Shown here in pieces: positions 11,601-23,110 of a stretch of 64,000 nt of DNA. Source of the DNA: Cepaea nemoralis (Eukaryota > Mollusca > Gastropoda > Stylommatophora > Helicidae); contig JACEFZ010021420.1 in NCBI GenBank assembly GCA_014155875.1, positions 23,501-87,500 on the forward strand, given 5' to 3'. Position numbers and translations under genes: made by a program. The notes under the pieces were generated by a model. It worked only from the letters and a program-made list of their open reading frames with translations, did no database searches and was not told where the DNA came from. How positions within the stretch are numbered: position 1 is the first letter of the stretch; the number at the start of each line of letters is the position of its first letter.

Positions 11601-11930
11601 CTATAGAAAAGAAGAAAGAATGGTTAAATTTTAGCAACCGATCTATAAAAAGGAAAGAAGAATAGTTAAATTTCGGTGGCTGACCTATACAACATAAAGA
11701 AGAATAGTTAAATTTTAGAAATTGACCTATAAAACAGAAAGAAGAATAGTTACATTTCGGCAACTGGCGTATAGAACAGAAAGAAGAATGGTTAAACTTC
11801 GGCAAATGACCTATAGAACAGAAAGAAGAATAGTTAAAGGTCGGCAACTGACTTACAGAACAGAAAGAAGAATAGTTAAATTTCGACAACTGACCTATAG
11901 TGCTGAGAGAAGAATCAAACCAACTTCACT
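11587..11930 (-). repeat. 42-bp minisatellite carrying tandem splice-acceptor-like units
   Basis: Seven in-frame 42-bp units (11587-11880) plus a partial eighth. On the minus strand each unit begins GTCAGTTGCCGAAA and ends in a TTCTTTCTGTTCTATAG-type polypyrimidine-AG. In the frame of the NXPE exon each unit would encode 14 residues of the type FNYSSFCSIGQLPK with no stop. The last unit boundary is the likely real acceptor of the exon. A lone diverged unit is visible near 14690-14725, beyond the RTE insertion. Confidence 0.85.
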
Positions 11931-11989
11931 TACCAAATCTGTTAATTCTACAGACCAAAAAGAAGAACAGTAAAAAAAAATGAAATTGG

Positions 11990-14150
11990 AAATAAAAATA
12001 AAAACAAGTATGGCCATCGTTTTGATCACACAAAAATGCCGGATGCATACACTGTAGAAGTTAGGAATCGTTTTGGGGTCTTGATGTCTGTACAAGAGGA
12101 AATGACACCTGATGAACTGGCAGTACAAACTAGAGATATCTTGATAACTGCAGCCAAAGATTTAATTCCGACCAAGAAAAAGCAACTTAAGCCATGGATT
12201 ACATCAGACACGTTAGAATTAATAAAACAACGAAGGGAACTGAAACAGAAAGGAGGTGAATCCGATAACAGCAGGATGAAGTATAAATCTTTAACTCGAG
12301 AAATAAGAAAGAACACAAGAAAGGACAAAAATCAATATATACAAGATTGCTGTACCAGAATAGAGCAATATCATAAGACTGGAAGAGATTATGAAATGTT
12401 CAAAGAAATGAAGTTATTGACAAGAAATGTTCAACCTCAATTGAATGTTATCTGTGACAAGATGGGAAATACCTTAACAGAATCTAGACAAATTCTAGAA
12501 AGATGGCAGGAGTATTGCAGTGGAATGTATGATATGAGTGACAGTGAGGATATGAATGAGATACATGAGCCAACTGACAGCAGAGACAGAACCTGAACCC
12601 TCATTAGATGAAATTGCATGGGCAATAAAGAACCTGAAGAATGGTAAATCACCTGGATGTGATGAGATACCAGCTGAGCTAATTAAAGCGGGAGGAGAAG
12701 AAAGCATACAAATCTATCACGCATTATGTAAAAAGATATGGAAATATGGTATATGGCCAAAAGATTGGAAGAGAACTATCTTCATTCCAATACCAAAAAA
12801 GGGCAACCTGAAATTATGCACCAACTATAGAACTGTTGCCCTGATCAGTCATGCAAGTAAAATTCTACTAAAAATCATAATGGGAAGACTTCGTAAGAAA
12901 ATGGAAGAAGAAATTAACGTGGTTCAAGCTGGATTTAGACAAGGAAGAGGAACAAGAGATCACATTCTCAATATGCGTTTAATAATAGAGAAGTGCAGAG
13001 AATTTAATATAAACCTATTCGCATGTTTTGTGGATTATTCAAAGGCATTTGACTGTGTACAACATCAGAAACTTTGGGAAATCATGAGGAATATGGGCTT
13101 TCCACCACATGTAATACAACTCATAAGAATGCTCTATCTAGACCAACAAGCAGCGGTTAGAATAGATGGCGAGACATCAGATTGGTTTGACATCAAGCAA
13201 GGAGTCCGTCAGGGATGTGTGCTGTCCCCCTATTTGTTTAACCTGTACGCCGAAAATATAATGAGAAATGTAAGAGATGATATAAATAGGGAGCTATATG
13301 ATGCCCTAAATATCGGTGGTCTTGACATACCAGAGATTCGGTATGCTGATGATACAGTATTGCTATCCACAACACAGACTGGTATAGAAAACCTAATAGC
13401 CTCAACCCAATTGAATAGTGAAAATCACAACTTGTATCTTAACATTGCAAAAACAAAGATAATGCATACAGATAAAACCACTATGGAGAAAGAAATATAT
13501 GTTAATGAGGAAAAATTGGAGGTGGTGGAAAATTTTGAATATCTTGGGTCATTGATTACCAACAACGGTGACACAATGAAAGAAATTAAACGACGACTAT
13601 CAATTGCTCTTCAAAGACTAAAACAACTGAATAAATTATGGAATGGGACAGACAGAACTACAAAAATTAGATTTTTAAGAGCATGCATCTTTCCCATTGT
13701 AACATACGCATGTGAGACCTGGACACTTACTAAACAAGCTGAACAGCGCATAAATGCCTTTGAATATAAATGTTATAGACGAGTTCTAAGAATATCTTGG
13801 GCAAAGAAAAGAACAAATGCATCAATACTTCAAGAGCTGAATATTGAAGAAGGTTGGCTATTAAAGACGATAAAACAAAGAAAATTGAAATATTTTGGTC
13901 ACTTGAAACGTCACGAAAGTTTGGAGAGAACAATAATGGAGGGGTATATGCCTGGGAAGAGAGGAAGAGGAAGGCCAAAGAGAAGATGGGTGCAGGATGT
14001 GGCGGATGATCTCCAGATGGGTGTATCGGACGCGGGACATCTTGCTTATGATCGAGAGGTTTTCCGGAAGGTTGTTAAGGGAGCGAGGTTCTGCAAAGGA
14101 CATGCTACTGAATGAATGAATGAATGAATGAATGAATGAATGAATGGCTA
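11990..14150 (+). mobile_element. RTE-clade LINE, 5'-truncated
   Basis: Non-LTR retrotransposon lacking the endonuclease. The readable part begins just after where the endonuclease would end (YTVEVRNRFGVL at 12042). It ends in a (TGAA)n tail at 14113-14145 that contains the stop codon. It sits in what is probably an intron of the minus-strand NXPE-like gene, since the same 42-bp minisatellite unit flanks it on both sides. Confidence 0.88.
12036..14115 (+). pseudogene. RTE LINE reverse transcriptase (two frames)
   Basis: The first frame (12036-12596, 186 aa) is the linker between endonuclease and RT, ending in the ILERWQEYCSGMY block. One frameshift near 12.56 kb leads into a 519-residue frame (12556-14115). 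RT blocks are NGKSPGCDEIPAELIK, NYRTVALISHASKILL, GFRQGRGTRDHI, FVDYSKAFDCVQHQKLW, GVRQGCVLSPYLFNLY and the catalytic YADDTVLLS. The RTE/BovB-type C-terminus follows: YACETWTLTKQAEQR, KYFGHLKRH, GRGRPKRRWVQDVADD, ending KGHATE-stop. RT residues look intact, so only the frameshift and the missing endonuclease inactivate it. Confidence 0.9.
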
Positions 14151-14768
14151 TCGAAGTTAATAGGCCACTGTGCATCCTCCGTGCACATGAATGTTGTGCA
14201 GGGGTCTAAATATTAAGATGTCAAAAAAGAAACGTGACGTCAACAATCTGGAAACAGCGATGGATATACAGAGGGAAGTCAGTAAAGTTAACAGTGGTAT
14301 TTATAACAGTACTGATTCCAGCTGGATGGATGCATTAAATGGCTTTCGAATTTGAGTCTAATTAAGCTGTTAGAATAACATGGACCTTAATGCTGTGACA
14401 CATACATCGTCGATCCCATTGTGATGAAAAGAACTAAACTGGTTAGAGACGTTCTTGTCGGAATGTTATGTAATATTACTAAGTTGTTTCCTAAAGCGGT
14501 CGGCCAGACGTTTACCGGTCAGACTAGTATATTTCATGTTATATCTTTTGCAAATAAAATGAAGTGGCATACGCAGGTCTTGACTTGTGTGGTTCGGGGT
14601 CTATAATCCACTAGGAGTCCCAAGTTCAAAATAAGAAGGAGAAGAATGCGACAGTCGTTGAGATTAGACTTCAGACAGGCACAGTGTTGATTAGTGGAAC
14701 AGAGAGACGAATAGTTGTAACTCTTCATGCCAGCTTTATGAAATCAAATATTGAAACACAAAGACTGT
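14116..14768. other. Unassigned, probable intron sequence
   Basis: After the (TGAA)n tail of the RTE element there is no gene. One diverged unit of the 42-bp minisatellite is recognisable at about 14690-14725, suggesting continuity with 11.6-11.9 kb before the LINE inserted. Confidence 0.4.
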
Positions 14769-14774
14769 CCCATA

Positions 14775-14930
14775 ATAAGTGATCATCATCATCATCATCG
14801 TCATCAAGCGTCGTGGGGAGGATTAACTGACGCACCAGCGCCCTAGTGGTGGCATAGGATAATGTCATTCCGTGAAATACAATGTGTTTGATGTCGTCAA
14901 TCCATTTCTTCTAGGTCGCCCTCGTGCTGT
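14775..14930 (-). mobile_element. LINE 3'-end fragment with (ATC)n tail
   Basis: On the minus strand the fragment encodes RGRPRRNGL, then IVFHGMTLS and ending RQLILPTT, followed by a (GAT)n tail. This matches the end of the LINE at 44980-46620 (DIVQSHGMTLSSAMHRALE, CCCCACGACGCTTGA, then GAT repeats). It is an old short 3' truncation of the same family in the opposite orientation. Confidence 0.75.
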
Positions 14931-16534
14931 CATATCAGAATTTTTATTTGTTGCATTCTAACGAGATGACCGAATCATTTGATCTTCTGCCTTCCAATGC
15001 ATGTGATACAAAGTGTTTATCCCACTGTCTATCTGATAACATCATTTATTTTTCTGTCTCGGATAATTAAGTAGGCAGATCTACCCTGGCATCTCATCTC
15101 GCAGATGTTGATTTTGCGTAAGTGTGATTTGGATAATGTTAAAGTTTGACATTGGTAGCATAGGATTCGTCTGAACATGTTATTTATTATCTGTGGTTTT
15201 GCTGACATATTTGTTTGGATGTATCAGTATCGGTGATCGTTGATATATAAGTGCACTTGCTTTTTACATCTGATTTCGATGTCTCTGTCTATTCTGACAT
15301 CTTTTGTAATAAATATTGTTGTAGGCAAAGCAGTGTTATCATTGTACCAACTGTCGCGGAATTCTTGGAGTTGTCGATCGATGACAGACTGTCGCGCCAA
15401 TCGTCTACAGGCAGCCACCATTCTTTGATGTTGGGGACAGACTGTCCTGATGAGAGTCGACAAGATCTTTTGCTGTGTGGGAAAGATTTCTCCAGATCCC
15501 AAGACGGCAAGACTTTTTGGAGTACCGGGAACAATTCCCCAGATCAAAGCGGGACAGCCGGCCGGTTGTTTACATCGAGTCGGAAAAGGAGAGAAAAAAA
15601 TAGTTTCTCGACGCCTAGTGTCTAGTCAGATTTGTGACGTCATTCAGACACAGTTTTAAAACAGTCTGGACAAACACCTTTGGCGGGAGTCGACCAAATG
15701 TTGTGAGGCAACAAGGACGTGTGTGATGTTCCTGTTCTGATTATGGAAAGAGACCACGGTGTCTTATGTTGATTTACATTGACGGACATTTGTCCATTGT
15801 GTGATTTAGTGGTCTCGATTTCAGACGGAAATAAATATATGGTATTTAATTAAATAGACCCAAATTAGTTGATTCTTAGGAGTCGAGCGTAGTAATGTGC
15901 GTTGTGAGAACTTATTATAGGAGCGTTAGTAGCAGTAGGCTATCGCGTTGCTTAAACTAGCTAGTGTGAGATATCAATTAACTCAGTGAGTTAAGAACAA
16001 GGTAGAGGGATGATATTCGGGGATATTGGGGATGGTTTGGGGGGGGGGGGGAGGGATAACGGAAATGTCAAATGGTAGGATCTTCCAGTAGGGTATCTAC
16101 TGGGTATCTGCGCTTTTCCTTTAGTCTTTCCTTGTCTTACCATGACTCAGACCGATGTGATGAGCTCATCTGCCTTATGACAGAGTTTAGTTCTCTGTTT
16201 AATATCTGAGTGCGGCCGTCGGCCTACACTCACCTAATGAAGGTCAAAATCGGGTTGTTCTCACCTGGTGTTCTCTCTTCAACAGGTTCCACTATGTTTT
16301 CCAAAAAAAAGCTAGCAGACAAGTCATAGAAGAAGATTATGGCTCGATCATTGAAGGCAGTTTTTCTCAGCGGCCTTTGCACTGGGCCCATAACCCAGAG
16401 GGTCTGCAAGAACCTGGCCTCTGCTGAGCAGGAACCGACGATCATCTAAGAGTGATTCCTCCGTGGTAGTTCTCATCATATTAGAGTGAAGATACTTACA
16501 ATACCACCAGTAACAGGGACAATAGTATTTATAT
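14931..16534. other. Unassigned sequence with overlapping minus-strand open frames at 15.22-15.55 kb
   Basis: No recognised gene. Between 15224 and 15547 two minus-strand frames are open over about 100 codons each, which is more typical of chance in a GC-richer patch than of a gene. A GTAAGT on the minus strand near 16490 and GTGAGT near 16230 are possible splice donors, but no exon could be confirmed. A G-homopolymer lies at 16037-16051. Confidence 0.3.
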
Positions 16535-16660
16535 AGAGAAATTAACAATTAACATTGTGTTTTCCAAATGGTGAATTCCTGGGAGAAATTAACAATTAAC
16601 ATTGTGTTTTCCAAATGGTGAATTCCTGTGGGAAATTAACAATTAACATTTTGTTTCAAA
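16535..16660. repeat. Tandem repeat, period 47 bp
   Basis: The string ATTAACAATTAACATT starts at 16541, 16588 and 16635, giving 2.3 copies of a 47-bp unit. No coding content. Confidence 0.9.
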
Positions 16661-17099
16661 GTGACAGTAAACATTTATTTTACTGTACAAGGGTTATCAG
16701 ATCACAGAACTTTTAGTGACATATTAGTTACACTGTGTGTGCTGGATTCATGATCAGTATTGGACTACATCCACTATTGGTTACCAGGCATCCGGACTAT
16801 CCAAGAGCCACTGGAGGAGGTCGACACCTGGCCGGAGAGACGCATCATTTGGTGAGATCCTTCTGTACTTGGTCTATGCAGCTGTTGTGTGGCCGGTACT
16901 GTGATGAAAGCAGACTTTGATCCTGAGCTGTTCGGTCTGATTCTGCATACACCCTAGATTATACGACAGACATTCTACACACACACTTTGCACATAACTG
17001 ACACTTTTCTTTAATAAATTAAATTGTCATTTTGTTAGAAGCTAGAGTTGTGAAGTATGTTTTGGAAAAGAATGAGAGGGAGCATGGTCCAGTGGTAAG

Positions 17100-17105
17100 A
17101 GAGAA

Positions 17106-17148
<43 letters not shown>

Positions 17149-17185
17149 AGAGAGAGAAGAGAGAGAGAGAGAAGAGAGAGATCCA
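17100..17185. repeat. (GA)n microsatellite
   Basis: Interrupted GA dinucleotide repeat. The opposite-strand Ser/Leu ORFs across it are artefacts. Confidence 0.95.
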
Positions 17186-17439
17186 AAGACTGATGGGGTT
17201 TTGTGGACAGAGATCGAGGAGATCCTCAAGATAATGATATGGAGTTAAAAGAATGTGGGTGTTGATTCCCCTCACCCCAGGGACGACACTTATTACGACA
17301 CCAACCAGCCTGTCCTTGGGGATACAGACTTCATAAAGGCTGACCCATGAAATGAAGAGGAGAATTGTTCCAACACTCTATACCACCATTACCATTACGT
17401 ACTCTGCCAACTGACATAGGAGTTCATGTATCTTCACAG

Positions 17440-17850
17440 ATCTAGGTCCTATCTGTTTTGCTGTATGGCAGTGAATTATGGCATCTGAATGGACCAATTA
17501 GGAAGAGCTTGGAAGCAACAGACGTGTTCTTCTTGCGGTGAATGTTGCGAATACTTTGGACTGTTAGAGTAACAAACAGCGATTTTTTGTTTATAGAGGC
17601 TATTGAAAATAGAACATTATATATGACTATAAGAAGGAGGCAGATATCATTCTTTGGTAAAGTATTGAGACGAAATGTACTGGAAATCACCGTAACGATT
17701 GGAAAAATCAGTGGGAACAGAGACAGATGGAGACCGAGAGAAATGTTGCTGGATGAACTGAGACGTTGGTATGGAGGACTATCATCAGCGGAGTTGATCT
17801 GGACACCAAGGACCGATATCTGTTGAAGGACATGAACGTCAATGACATTT
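17440..17850 (+). mobile_element. LINE C-terminal fragment
   Basis: Degraded 3' part of an RTE-like LINE. It shows LLYGSELWHL-type sequence, then MLRILWTVRVTNSDFL (17542 on), RRRQISFFGKVLRR and WRPREMLLDELRRW. These are the usual order of the post-RT domain. The frame is broken by an in-frame stop before 17542 and has no RT left. Confidence 0.7.
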
Positions 17851-18439
17851 GGCAGAACACATGATAATGATTATGTGTATTTACAGTCTCAGTTGATCCA
17901 TCAATCCATCCTTTGCGATACCTGCCATCTTCACCATGTCTAATGCACAACCTCTTTTTTTGCCTATGCTTTCTGATAATCTTCTGTCAAGACCCATCCA
18001 TCTCATTTGCTGTTTTAGGACACATACTGGTACTGTCCCATTTTTGAGATTGCATGTTGTAACTGAGAATCCATGTCATTTCTCTTAAGCATCATAAGAA
18101 TTAAGGATGTTGCACAAGCTAATATTGTAACCACTTGCATTTTAATAATGTTAACGGAAGAAATTAAAATGTATACTAACAATTTTATCATTTGCCGTCG
18201 ATTAATATATTTGGAATATAAAACAGGCTGTCCATTTGTTTTGAAGTACTTGCAGATTTGTATATTATCTTCATACGTGGTGCACTGTGATTGTCTGCCT
18301 CCATGTAAAATGGAAACGTGACATTTGCTCACCTTTCACTCTATCTCGTGGTAATTTCTTCCTGGTTTTTACTATGGACCATTCATCTGGATACTTTTTT
18401 TTTTACTGGATTGAACACGTTATCTTCTCACCTCATCTA
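17851..18439. other. Unassigned sequence
   Basis: No supported gene, repeat or RNA. Confidence 0.35.
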
Positions 18440-18442
18440 ATC

Positions 18443-18757
18443 TTGTTCCTTTTGTACCTTGGGGTGTATAAAGAGAAGGAGAAGTGCCCGTTTATGGGCT
18501 TCATGTATCGAGATTCACGTGGACTCTGCTATTCCCTCTGTCCATCCGTGGTTGGCCTCTTCTTCTGCTTCCATAAGGTCTGTACATCATTGCTTGTTGT
18601 GGTATACTGTTAGCTGGTAATCTAGTTACACGGCCAAACCATTTAATTTGCTGTCTTCTGATAAAATCTAGTGCTGCTATAACCCCCACATTAGTCATGA
18701 TTTCTTCATTTACGCCAATTTGAAATCCCGTAAAGCGACCATTAACATGTATCATTT
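18443..18757 (-). mobile_element. LINE 3'-end fragment, same family as 19376-22317
   Basis: On the minus strand it encodes NVGVIAALDFIRRQQIKWFG and IPQQAMMYRPYGSRRRGQPR, matching the C-terminal block at about 22030-22170 of the plus-strand element nearby. The nucleotide match continues into the 3' end. It is a 5'-truncated copy with a frameshift after the GQPR block. Confidence 0.85.
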
Positions 18758-18943
18758 ATTATCTCTAAGTATGTCATCTATTTCATCCGACACAGAGACA
18801 GCATTGTTGCACTAGTTCTTAGTAAGTCACAACAAATAGAAAGAGACCAACCAAAGCGGCAAATGAGTCTGCGATGGAATTAAATAGGTGTGTCAACTGA
18901 ATCAAGAAAGCGGTATAATTTTGTTAAATATTGTTTGACAGAC

Positions 18944-19193
18944 CGGCTCCGTGGCAGAGAAGTTAGCAGCTTTCTCCGCTAACTCCGAATACTCTCGTCA
19001 CGTGACGCGACGAGAATTAGCAGTGGTTCGAATCGCAAAAGTGACTTATGAGAGTATGGAGCCGGTCGCTCAGAAAGTCGTGGCGTGCTGATGAGCGTAA
19101 TCTAGCCTAGGAATCAACATACAGCTGAAAGATGCTGGTGTTGACCGCAATATCCTGAAACAGGATGGAAACGCGGAAATAAAAAAAATAAAA
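18944..19193 (+). mobile_element. SINE copy 1 (about 250 bp) with 14-bp TSD
   Basis: Flanked by the direct repeat ATTGTTTGACAGAC at 18930-18943 and 19194-19207. The body has a tRNA-like head: an A-box-like TGGCAGAGAAGTTAG, a hairpin-forming long variable region and a B-box GTGGTTCGAATC. A unique body ends in a conserved TCCTGAAACAGGATGGAAAC and an A-rich tail. Related copies are at 22468, 38149 and 46791, and inverted at 47044. Confidence 0.9.
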
Positions 19194-19573
19194 ATTGTTT
19201 GACAGACAAGAAAGAAAAAAAAACAACAACTGAAACTAGACGCCCAGAAAGTATTTTACGAGACAGTTAATTATTTCATAAAAATCCGGGTCTGTCCCGG
19301 AAAACCTATCTATATTGCTCACAGGATTATAAAGACGAAAAAGTCGAATATTGATATAATGTAAACTTACCTGTAAGGTGTGGAATGCGCCTGGCCCTGC
19401 AGCCAGCAGGGTTAGGATCGGCTAGCCTCTCCCAGGAGGGGTGAAGAGCGAAAATTAGTAGCCTGCCGATGACCCGCAGACTACACAAGTCAACCCCCAC
19501 CTCCACGTGGTGCAGACCGGGCAACCATGACCGCGAGGTCATGGGCTAACGGGGCTATGGCTCGCCATAGGGG

Positions 19574-20407
19574 ATGGACTCCCTGTGGTCAGATTACTGT
19601 CCTAAACCTGCGACTGGCCTAGCAAGCCGGCAGGGGATCTTCATACTGCTCGTAGAAAAACTAAGAAGTATAAATGGACTGGCAAACAATAATGAGCAAG
19701 AATGCGAGGACTTCTACGAAGACATACATGATGTGCTAAATAAAATAGATAAGCAGGACAACATCATAGTTATGGGAGATTTCAATGCAAGACTAGGACA
19801 TAACAGAGTGGGCATAGAAAAACACCTGGGAGCATTTGGAGATCAGCAAAATGAAAGGAATGATAACGGAAGTAGACTATTAGAGCTTTGCAGCCAACAC
19901 GACCTCTATATAACAAACACATTCTATAAACATAAAGATTCACAAGTATACACCTGGTATAAATGGAACGATCTAGATACTAAAAGCCAAATTGATTTTA
20001 TATTAACAAGAAATAACAGAAAGAGAAATATATTAGATGCAAGAGCAGTGCCCAATTTCAGTATAAACACAGATCATAAAGCAGTCGTTGCCACAATAAG
20101 AAACATTAGAAGAAGAAAACAAAGAGCAGGAAAATACATGCCATGCGAATCAGTAAACTTAAAAAACCTTAAAGACGAGGCAGTAAGGGAAAATTATGAG
20201 AAAGAACTAACTGAACTCTTTGTAAAATTACCTACGGAAAGAAAAACAGTGGAAGAAGAATGGGAGATGTTCAAATCAAGCTATTTTAAATACTGCAAAA
20301 ATAACATGCGGAACCACGAAAAAACGCAAAACACGGATAAAGAAAATAACAAGTTGGTGGAACGCAGAAGTAAAGAAAGCGGTAAAAGAAAAAAAGGAAA
20401 AATATAA
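19574..20407 (+). pseudogene. LINE endonuclease (C-terminal half) and linker
   Basis: AP-endonuclease-type domain. IIVMGDFNARLGHNR, TWYKWNDLDTKSQIDFI and NTDHKAVVATI are the Asp/Asn, SxxDF and DH catalytic blocks of the EEP fold. The first half of the domain, with the conserved N-terminal Asn and Glu residues, is absent. The lysine-rich region after it is the usual EN-RT linker. The frame is lost near 20.4 kb. Confidence 0.85.
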
Positions 20408-20414
20408 AAAGTGG

Positions 20415-22297
20415 TTGAAGAGCAAACAGGAATGTGATTACAGAGAATACAGAATAGCGAGAAGACATGTGAGTAGAATAGTAAAGAGGGAAAAACAGAA
20501 AGACTGGGAAGAGTATGGAGAAACCCTAAATAAAAACTACAAGGAGGCAACCAGAAACTTCTACAAAAAGATAAGTGCAATGCGAACCAGAGGAGAACCC
20601 TTTGACCCAACTGAAATAATTAACAGCGAAAATGGAGAACCAATAAGTGAACAAAAACAGATCCTAATAAGATGGAAGCAGTATTTTGAACAACTTCTCA
20701 ACATCCCATCAGATGTCACAGGAATTCAAGAGACCTACACAGATGTCACCGAGGAACTAGAACCAGACATACTAAAAGAAGAAATTATAGAAGCCATCAG
20801 ATTAGCCCCATTGAACAAATCACCAGGACAGGATGAAATACCAAATGAACTAATTAAAGCAGCAAGGGAAGGTAGGAACAGCTTGGCTACATAGACTATT
20901 CAACCATGTTTGGGTAGAACAACAGACACCACGAGACTGGGGAAACGCCATAATTATCCCAATTTGGAAAAACAAAGGCAGCAAAAGAGATTGCACACAA
21001 TACAGAGGCATTTCACTGTTGAGTCATACTGGGAAAATATTTTGCAAAATTCTTGAAAAAAGATTACGAACTACTTTAGAACCCCAGCTAAGCGAAACGC
21101 AGCTTGGATTTAGGAAAAACAAAGGATGCACAGACGCCATTTTTGCTCTTAGACAACTTATAGAAAAATCAATTGAATTCAATGAAACACTCTACTTAGC
21201 CTTTGTTGACCAAGAAAAGGCATTCTATAGGGTAGATAGAAACAAGCTGTGGGAAATCCTTAAACAATATGGAGTGAGTACACATCTAACAAACCTATGT
21301 AGAAGTTTATACAACAACAGTGAATGCATAGTGAGAGCAACTGGAGGACACTCAGAACCCTTCACCATAAGATCTGGAGTACGACAAGGTTGTGTCCTGT
21401 CCCCTCTCTTGTTCATAACATATATAGACAACATATGTAAAGAAACCAGCCAAGCAGAGACAGCAAGAATACCGCATGACGAGAACACAGAAGAAGAACC
21501 ATCTGCAAATCTAACCATTAGAGAACTCCTGTTTGCGGACGACCAAGCACTAATAGCAAAATCAGAAGCTGAATTACAAGACCACATGAATAGTCTAAAC
21601 GAAATGTAGTAGGGAACATAACATGAAAATTAGCACAAGCAAAACAGAGGTAATGACTATAACTAAAGAAGAACAAACAGCAACAATTCACCTAAACGAG
21701 CATCCCTTGAAACAAGTAAAGAGCTTCAAGTACCTAGGAAGTATAATATCATCAAATGGCAGATCAGAAGACGAGATCGAAAATAGGTGCAATAAGGCAA
21801 ATCAACTCATTGGACAAATGGCACCAATACTAAAGAACAAACATGTATCAATAACTACTAAGAAAGCACTTTACAACACAATCTTCCTACCAACTCTGTG
21901 CTACCAATGCCAAACCTGGACAATGACAGAAAAAGAGAAAAGAAAAATCACAACAACAGAAATGAGGTTCCTGAGAAGAATACTCAACGTATCAAGAAGA
22001 GATAAGATCAGAAATGAAGAAATCAGGACTAAAGTGGGGGTTAAAGCTGCTCTAGATTTTATTAGAAAGCAGCAAGTCAAATGGTTTGGCCATGCATGTA
22101 GGCTACCAGTCAACAGCATGCCACAACAAGCAATGATGTACAGACCAGATGGAAACAGAGGAAGAGGCCGACCACGTAAACGTTGGACGGAGGGAATAAC
22201 AGAATCCATGGGAATGTCGATATACGAAGCCCATAACCGGGCACTCTCACGAAGTTTATACTTCACCTCGACACCGCAAGGTACAAGAGGAACATGA
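20415..22297 (+). pseudogene. LINE reverse transcriptase and C-terminal domain (three frames)
   Basis: 20415-20894 covers the pre-RT region up to NKSPGQDEIPNELIKA. 21019-21609 covers GFRKNKGCTDAIF, AFVDQEKAF, GVRQGCVLSPLLF and the catalytic FADDQALIA. 21623-22297 covers the thumb and C-terminus (FKYLGSIISSNG, WFGHACRLP, GRGRPRKRWTEGIT). Two small frameshifts and a short stop-containing stretch (20.88-21.02 kb) separate the pieces. The RT motif FADD is intact. The family is shared with 18443-18757 and is related to 44980-46620. Confidence 0.88.
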
Positions 22298-22327
22298 TGA
22301 GATGAGTAATGAGATAAGTAAACTTAC

Positions 22328-22383
22328 CTGTACCATTCGCTACTATAGTTATGTTGTGAGATATGGCATTCTTAGACACCACT
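22328..22383 (-). CDS. Candidate 56-bp host exon
   Basis: On the minus strand a pyrimidine tract ending CTACAG precedes 22383, and GTAAGT follows 22328, giving consensus splice sites on both sides. One frame is open and reads VVSKNAISHNITIVANGT, with two potential N-glycosylation sites. The LINE at 19376-22317 inserted across this donor: its TSD includes the ACAG/GTAAGT junction, so a copy of the donor sits on each side. The exon might belong to the same minus-strand gene as the NXPE-like exon, but the link is inference. Confidence 0.4.
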
Positions 22384-22467
22384 CTGTAGAGAAGGAGAAA
22401 ACAATATCTTCATTTCATGTATTTAGCAATTAGCAGACGACAAGATGTACCGTCATCTAGTGTTCAA

Positions 22468-22712
22468 TGGCCGGTCTTCTTGGCCTGGGTGTTAGCGTCT
22501 TTCTCCGTAATCCCGTATATTCTCGTGAGTAACGTAACTTGCCCGAGAATCCGTAACGGTTCTCGCCACATTGGTAACTTACGGGGTATGTGAGTCAGCC
22601 GCTAAGAAAGCAATGGCAAACTACTGAGCGTAATCTTGTCAAGACATCGACAATCAGCTGAAAGATGCTGATGTTGACAGCGATGTCCTGTAAAGGATAT
22701 GCGGGGGGAAAA
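22468..22712 (+). mobile_element. SINE copy 2, 9-bp TSD
   Basis: Flanked by AGTGTTCAA at 22459-22467 and 22713-22721. It is related to copy 1 over most of its length, but belongs to a diverged subfamily (TCCTGTAAAGGATAT end, AAAGCAATGGCAAACTACTG body). The same subfamily is seen inverted at 47044-47262. Confidence 0.85.
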
Positions 22713-22721
22713 AGTGTTCAA

Positions 22722-23110
22722 AGTCGCCGATAGGATGTGCAGTGATAGGGCTTCAAATATCCCAAACGAATAAAGAGTGGGGGAAAAGACGCCGACGCTG
22801 CAAAGCTTACAGATTGAAAAAATCTTCATGTTCTTCTTCGTTCGTCACGAAAGTTTGTTTTGGACGTAATTGCGTTGTGCCTGTTGACAGAGGTGTGGTA
22901 TTTGCGCCTTTCGGCTGACACATCCGACTTCTTCAGGCATTTGTTGACTGGGTTAACCTTCCCGGGGATTAAGAAAATTTGATAATAGTACAATTAGAAA
23001 GACATGTATCTGAAACACACAGGGCTAACGAAAATGAGGGAGAGACTTAAAACACAGAATTCGAGACAGAGGTGCATAATTTTATGGTTAAAGGGACCTG
23101 ATAGAGATAG
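22722..23110. other. Unassigned sequence with a hammerhead-like motif
   Basis: No gene. Minus strand 22941-22905 contains CTGAAGAAG ... CCGAAAGG, a pattern resembling the hammerhead-like repeats noted elsewhere, but with an unconvincing helix II. Confidence 0.35.

Larger units (their letters stand above)
19376..22317 (+). mobile_element. RTE-like LINE with 15-bp TSD
   Basis: Bounded by the direct repeat GTAAACTTACCTGTA at 19361-19375 and 22318-22332. A GC-rich 5' UTR (19376-19640) is present, so the 5' end was reached. The N-terminal half of the endonuclease is missing, which points to an internal deletion. Coding lies in four successive pieces (19574-20407, 20415-20894, 21019-21609, 21623-22297). 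The 3' end is GATGAGATGAGTAATGAGATA-like. The target was a strong splice-donor-like site on the opposite strand. Confidence 0.88.

Noticed and set aside
15224..15625. Overlapping ORFs on both strands near 15.2-15.6 kb
   Set aside because: Open in several frames at once, no family motif and no paired splice sites; left unassigned.
19085..19175. CTGATGAG followed later by GAAA in the SINE body, suggesting a hammerhead ribozyme
   Set aside because: Helix II does not form between the core halves, and the CTGATGAG is not conserved in the copy at 22468 (CTACTGAG). Likely coincidence.
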